Shown here: positions 12,541-13,503 of the stretch, in pieces | Position numbering within the stretch: position 1 is the stretch's first letter | Layout: each line of letters begins with the position of its first letter | Notes under the pieces: generated by a model | What the model was told of the DNA's origin: nothing | The model's input: only the letters and a program-made list of their open reading frames with translations | Database searches by the model: none | From: an uncultured Collinsella sp. | GTDB taxonomy: Bacteria; Actinomycetota; Coriobacteriia; Coriobacteriales; Coriobacteriaceae | DNA: 13,503 bases | NCBI GenBank assembly: GCA_900550815.1 | Contig: URTW01000035.1 | Span: forward strand, 1-13,503 | Reading direction: 5' to 3' | Translations under genes and position numbers: made by a program

Positions 12541-13455
12541 ATGACTGATGCCGTTGAGGTGCTGCGAATTGATTCTCTCGAGGACGAGCGGCTCGATGCC
12601 TACGTGCGACTGACCGAGCGTGAGCTTCGCTGCGTGCTGGAGCCGCAAAAGGGCATCTTTATCGCCGAGAGCGCCAAGGTTATCGAGCGCGCGGTTCGCG
12701 CCGGATACCAGCCGGTGAGCTTTCTTTTGGGCGAACGCTGGCTCGACCAGATGATGCCGCTGTTTGAGCGCCTGGCGGTACGCGAAGGTGCGGGCCCGGT
12801 TCCCGTGTTCGTGGCCTCGATGGAGCTTATGGAGCAGCTGACGGGCTTTAACGTGACGCGCGGCGCGCTCGCGGCGTTCCGTCGCCCGCGTCAGATTCCG
12901 GTTGATGAGTTCTTGGGCGGCGTCGTCGAGGCGGCGGGGGATCGTCCGGTGCGCGTGTGTGTGCTTGAGGGTATTGTCGACCACACCAATGTTGGCGCGA
13001 TTTTCCGCTCGGCTGCCGCATTGAACGTTGACGGTATTTTGGTCAGCCCGACGTGCTGCGACCCGTTGTACCGTCGCTCGGCCCGCGTGAGCATGGGCAC
13101 CGTGTTTCAGGTTCCGTGGACGCGTATTGGCAGTGAGGCGCGCGTGTGGCCGCATGATGGCTTGGCCGCGCTTCATGATGCCGGCTTTTCGTGTGCCGCT
13201 ATGGCGTTGACGGACGATTCCGTTTCGCTGGACGATCCTGTGCTGCAGAAGGTTGAGCGCTTGGCGATGTTTATGGGTACCGAGGGTGCCGGCTTGGGCT
13301 TTAAAACTATTGCCGGCTGTGACCGCGCCGTGCGTATTCCGATGGCGCACGGGGTCGATTCGCTCAACGTGGCCGCGGCGAGCGCCGTCGCCTTTTGGCA
13401 GCTGTGCCCGCACGTGAGCAATGAGTATCACTACCAGCCGGGGTTGTATCACTAG
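12541..13455 (+). CDS. SpoU/TrmH-family RNA 2'-O-ribose methyltransferase
   Basis: A 304-residue member of the SPOUT class that methylates the ribose 2'-OH of an rRNA or tRNA nucleotide using S-adenosylmethionine. An N-terminal substrate-binding domain (about 1-125: RELRCVLEPQKGIFIAESAKVIERAV) is followed by the knotted catalytic domain. Motif 1 is LEGIVDHTNVGAIFRSAAAL (142-161) with N150 and R156. Motif 2 is FMGTEGAGL (about 244-252) and motif 3 is IPMAHGVDSLNVAAASAVAF (266-285). The exact RNA target cannot be told. The in-frame ATG at 12508 would add 11 residues (CCKEGCGLAA), but it has no ribosome binding site and overlaps the candidate -10. ATG 12541 has only AAGAAGGG at a long 15-base distance, so the start is uncertain. 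It ends in TAG; the remaining 48 bases show no feature. Confidence 0.9.
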   Translation: MTDAVEVLRIDSLEDERLDAYVRLTERELRCVLEPQKGIFIAESAKVIERAVRAGYQPVSFLLGERWLDQMMPLFERLAVREGAGPVPVFVASMELMEQLTGFNVTRGALAAFRRPRQIPVDEFLGGVVEAAGDRPVRVCVLEGIVDHTNVGAIFRSAAALNVDGILVSPTCCDPLYRRSARVSMGTVFQVPWTRIGSEARVWPHDGLAALHDAGFSCAAMALTDDSVSLDDPVLQKVERLAMFMGTEGAGLGFKTIAGCDRAVRIPMAHGVDSLNVAAASAVAFWQLCPHVSNEYHYQPGLYH

Positions 13456-13503
13456 GCAGGTATTTCGCGCCGGGCTCTAATTCGGGGTGTTTCGGTCGCC
13501 GCC

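Noticed and set aside
13456..13503. A start of a new gene or terminator after the methyltransferase
   Set aside because: Only 48 bases remain, with no ribosome binding site, start codon context or full hairpin.

Overview
The window is a compact, GC-rich, housekeeping stretch of a bacterial chromosome, probably a Coriobacteriia actinobacterium close to Collinsella. That assignment is an inference from base composition, the DivIVA/SepIVA-like gene beside coaD, a four-cysteine L32 protein and the gene order. I could not run a search to confirm it. I see no tRNA, rRNA, insertion sequence, CRISPR array or phage gene.

Layout. Positions 1-1855 (+): end of coaD (its start lies outside the window), a DivIVA/SepIVA-like coiled-coil gene, a DUF177/YceD gene overlapping it by one base, and rpmF. 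Positions 1896-4058 (+): plsX, acpP and rnc. Both plsX and acpP are preceded by terminator-like hairpins in their leaders. Positions 4069-10008 (+): smc, ftsY and ffh, covering chromosome organisation and the signal recognition particle pathway. In this sequence smc is cut by an in-frame TAG at 6097-6099, directly after the hinge domain. Both halves are otherwise intact, and a Shine-Dalgarno-like GGAGGGG precedes the stop. Positions 10008-10066 carry two hairpins between convergent genes. Positions 10124-10888 (-): a putative metal-linked regulator with a DUF134 helix-turn-helix, a NifX/NifB-type cofactor-binding domain and a His/Cys-rich tail. Its promoter is flanked by two similar dyads. Positions 11055-12431 (+): thyA and folA, in the same frame and separated by one TAG plus three codons. 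Positions 12541-13455 (+): a SpoU/TrmH-family RNA 2'-O-methyltransferase.

How the genes relate. CoaD makes CoA, the source of the phosphopantetheine arm of ACP. PlsX uses acyl-ACP to start phospholipid synthesis. The DUF177 protein, L32, RNase III and the SpoU enzyme concern ribosome and RNA maturation. FtsY and Ffh form the co-translational membrane-targeting GTPase pair. ThyA and DHFR form the dTMP/folate cycle.

The observations most worth a second look are the amber-split smc, the operator pair around the DUF134-NifX gene, and the hairpins placed between promoter and start codon of plsX and acpP. Nothing here proves a new system.
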